36,661 nucleotides of DNA. Source: Silvimonas sp. (lineage in GTDB: Bacteria > Pseudomonadota > Gammaproteobacteria > Burkholderiales > Chitinibacteraceae). The stretch is taken from the NCBI GenBank assembly GCA_030151005.1, contig JASLES010000200.1, positions 1 through 36,661 of the forward strand. Direction: 5' to 3'. The notes under the pieces were generated by a model. That model did no database searches, had not been told where the DNA came from, and saw only the letters and a list, made by a program, of their open reading frames with translations. This document shows, one piece after another, positions 35,003 to 36,661 of the stretch. Made by a program: the position numbers and the translations under genes. Each line of letters starts with the position of its first letter. Within the stretch, counting starts at the first letter, position 1.

Positions 35003-36115
35003 TCATGCACCCCGCTGAAACCGGTTGCCTGGCAGCGCCAGAACCGTCCCCTGCAATTCCAGACCAAGCAGGATTGCGCACAGTCGGTCTGCCGTCAAGC
35101 CACACCTTACAACCAGTTCATCGACCGTCACCGGGTCATATCCCAGTGCGGTCAGCACCGCGCCCTCTTCCCCTTCGGGGACCGTCACTGCCGGTGCCTG
35201 CGGCACGGTAGTCCGGGCGGTGCTCGTGCCCCAGCTTAGCTCCTGCAAAATGTCGTCAGCGGTTTCTGTTAGCCGGGCGCCATCCTTGATCAGCCGGTGA
35301 CACCCTTTGGCCACCGGAGAATGAATCGAACCGGGGATGGCGAAGACTTCCCGCCCCAACTCATTGGCCTGACGAGCGGTAATCAGCGAGCCACTTTGCA
35401 ATGCAGCTTCCACCACCAGGCACCCTTTACCCAGGGCGGCAATCAAACGGTTGCGGCGCGGAAAATGACCAGCCTTGGGCTCTGAGCCGACGGCGAACTC
35501 CGAAACAATCACGCCTTCTGCCGCAATGCGGTGCGCCAATGCCCGGTTGGATGCCGGATAAACACGCTCCGGGCCGGTCCCGATGACGGCAATGGTGCGA
35601 CCAGGCCCCGTCAGGCCGCCGCGATGCGCCGCAGCGTCAATCCCCGCCGCCAGCCCGCTCACAATGCCCACTCCGGCCGCACTGACCGCAGCAGAGAATC
35701 GCTCGGCGTGTTCAATCCCCTGCGGCGTGGCATTGCGGCTACCAACAACACCCAGCGATATTCGCGACAACAAGTTTATGTCGCCCAGACAAAACAGCAC
35801 CATGGGCGGGTCAGGCAAATCCAGCAAACGCTGTGGATAGGCCTCATCGGCTAGCGTCAGCATGTGATGCCCTGGCGCGCTGAGCCAGTCCAGAGTCTGC
35901 AATACCGCGTCTGATGGCGGCGCCTGGGCCGCATCGCACCAGTCCCGCGCGGCGACGGTACCGCCAAGCACGTTGCATACGTCATAAAACGAAGCCGCCA
36001 GTGCGGCCTGCGGCGTTTTGAACGCTTGCAGCAGACCAGACTGGCGGCGCGGCCCGATGCCGGGCACAAGCGCGAACCGCAGCCATAAAGCTGCGTCCGC
36101 GTTGTCAGATATCAA
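35003..36115 (-). CDS. dprA: DNA processing protein DprA (Smf)
   Basis: 370 residues. The Rossmann-like core carries VVGSRNATPQG, GIVSGLAAGIDAAAHRG and GHFPRRNRLIAALG, and the C-terminal winged-helix (DML1-like) region follows at about 300-365. DprA binds incoming single-stranded DNA and loads RecA during natural transformation. Its presence does not alone show competence. ATG 36115 overlaps the stop of the upstream LysM-domain gene by four bases, so translation is coupled. It is followed by smg and topA, the conserved order in this group. Confidence 0.97.
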   Translation of the reverse strand: MISDNADAALWLRFALVPGIGPRRQSGLLQAFKTPQAALAASFYDVCNVLGGTVAARDWCDAAQAPPSDAVLQTLDWLSAPGHHMLTLADEAYPQRLLDLPDPPMVLFCLGDINLLSRISLGVVGSRNATPQGIEHAERFSAAVSAAGVGIVSGLAAGIDAAAHRGGLTGPGRTIAVIGTGPERVYPASNRALAHRIAAEGVIVSEFAVGSEPKAGHFPRRNRLIAALGKGCLVVEAALQSGSLITARQANELGREVFAIPGSIHSPVAKGCHRLIKDGARLTETADDILQELSWGTSTARTTVPQAPAVTVPEGEEGAVLTALGYDPVTVDELVVRCGLTADRLCAILLGLELQGTVLALPGNRFQRGA

Positions 36116-36661
36116 GGATTAGTGACCTCGTCAGCGACGTTGACCGGCTCAGTACTATCGAGCAGCAACCCGTACGAGAAGTGCGGGAAGACACGGTAGA
36201 CGAACACGCTGCCACTACGTTCCGGCGGAGTAAAGAGGTCCGGCTCGCTTTTTGACTCTTTCTTGATCGGACGCCCGGCTTTCCAGGTAGCCAGCACAGT
36301 TCCGACATCCAGACCATCAGCGGAGCCCAGGTTAACGACCAGGGTAGTCATCGGGCCAGCTTCGGCCACGCTGCCATAGGCAGAGACCACCAGACCCTTC
36401 ACATCGTGATCCGGGGAGTGCGGTGCATAGTTGAGGTATTCCGCCTCACTGGCCTTAACGAGGCGTGCGCCAACACCCAGCTCTTCCTTGCTAACCTGCA
36501 CGCGCAGCGTCACCACAGCGCCCGGTTTTTCGACCGAGACATCGCCCAGATAGGTCACTTCATGACCAATCACGCGCTTGTGGTCCGGGTCTTTGGGGTC
36601 AAACAGCGGCTGCGACGGGCGATAAGCCTGATAAATTTCGCCCACTTTGGCGTTGGGCATA
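36112..36661 (-). CDS. LysM-domain peptidoglycan-binding protein, C-terminal part (gene continues past the window edge)
   Basis: 183 codons visible; the frame is open beyond 36661, so the N-terminal LysM repeat and signal peptide are not seen. The visible C-terminal region (EIYQAYRP, YLGDVSVEKPGAVVTLRVQVSKEEL, ASEAEYLNYAPHSP, GSVFVYRVFPHFSYGLLLDSTEPVNVADEV) corresponds to the domain that follows LysM in the protein always encoded before dprA in Neisseriales and other betaproteobacteria. It is thought to be a periplasmic cell-wall-binding protein. It overlaps dprA by four bases. The identification relies partly on context. Confidence 0.8.
   Translation of the reverse strand, partial: MPNAKVGEIYQAYRPSQPLFDPKDPDHKRVIGHEVTYLGDVSVEKPGAVVTLRVQVSKEELGVGARLVKASEAEYLNYAPHSPDHDVKGLVVSAYGSVAEAGPMTTLVVNLGSADGLDVGTVLATWKAGRPIKKESKSEPDLFTPPERSGSVFVYRVFPHFSYGLLLDSTEPVNVADEVTNP

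Overview
This 36.7 kb window is chromosomal DNA from a GC-rich betaproteobacterium, most likely of the order Neisseriales. The assignment rests on the order LysM-protein / dprA / smg / topA at the right end, on a groES-groEL operon that carries a CIRCE operator, and on a PEP-CTERM surface protein. I see no rRNA, tRNA, CRISPR array, integrase or transposase. Apart from the housekeeping genes, the window is accessory regulatory and secretory content.

Left part (1-10 kb): a truncated ohr (peroxide resistance), a secreted epoxide-hydrolase-like alpha/beta hydrolase, an EnvZ-type histidine kinase preceded by an overlooked 40-residue ORF that overlaps its start codon, an unusual regulator with two degenerate HD-GYP-like halves and a LuxR helix-turn-helix, a second secreted alpha/beta hydrolase transcribed divergently from it, and an OmpR-type response regulator that may be the kinase's displaced partner. 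Then comes a two-gene operon (HDOD protein plus a stand-alone Aer-like PAS protein) and a beta-helix lipoprotein.

Middle (10-24 kb): a BvgS/BarA-like hybrid kinase (PAS, HisKA, HATPase, pseudo-receiver, receiver, Hpt), an AT-rich gap of about 0.9 kb, and a BetT-like BCCT transporter. The transporter's leader can fold so that the Shine-Dalgarno sequence is paired in a 10-bp stem. Next are a DUF1398-like protein and a third secreted alpha/beta hydrolase, a small hypothetical protein, a secreted HAD phosphatase, and a four-gene minus-strand cluster (LysR regulator, orphan ABC substrate-binding protein, isochorismatase-like hydrolase, metallo-beta-lactamase-fold hydrolase). That cluster looks like an uptake and catabolic unit of unknown substrate.

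Right part (24-36.7 kb): groES-groEL with promoter, CIRCE and terminator, a REP-like long inverted repeat, the PEP-CTERM protein, and a compact ECF sigma / anti-sigma operon divergent from a secreted glycine-rich TPR protein. Both sides of that divergent region carry the same GGAATAA...ATGCGTT promoter-like motif, which suggests that the TPR gene belongs to the sigma factor's regulon. The window ends with a GAF-PAS-PAS-GGDEF-EAL protein, topA, smg, dprA and the 3' part of a LysM-domain protein gene.

The strongest candidates for undescribed biology are the sigma/anti-sigma/TPR module with mirrored promoters, the structured leader of the BCCT gene, the micropeptide coupled to the histidine kinase, and the LysR/SBP/hydrolase cluster. 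All functional statements come from reading the sequence and recalling family motifs; no database search was run.
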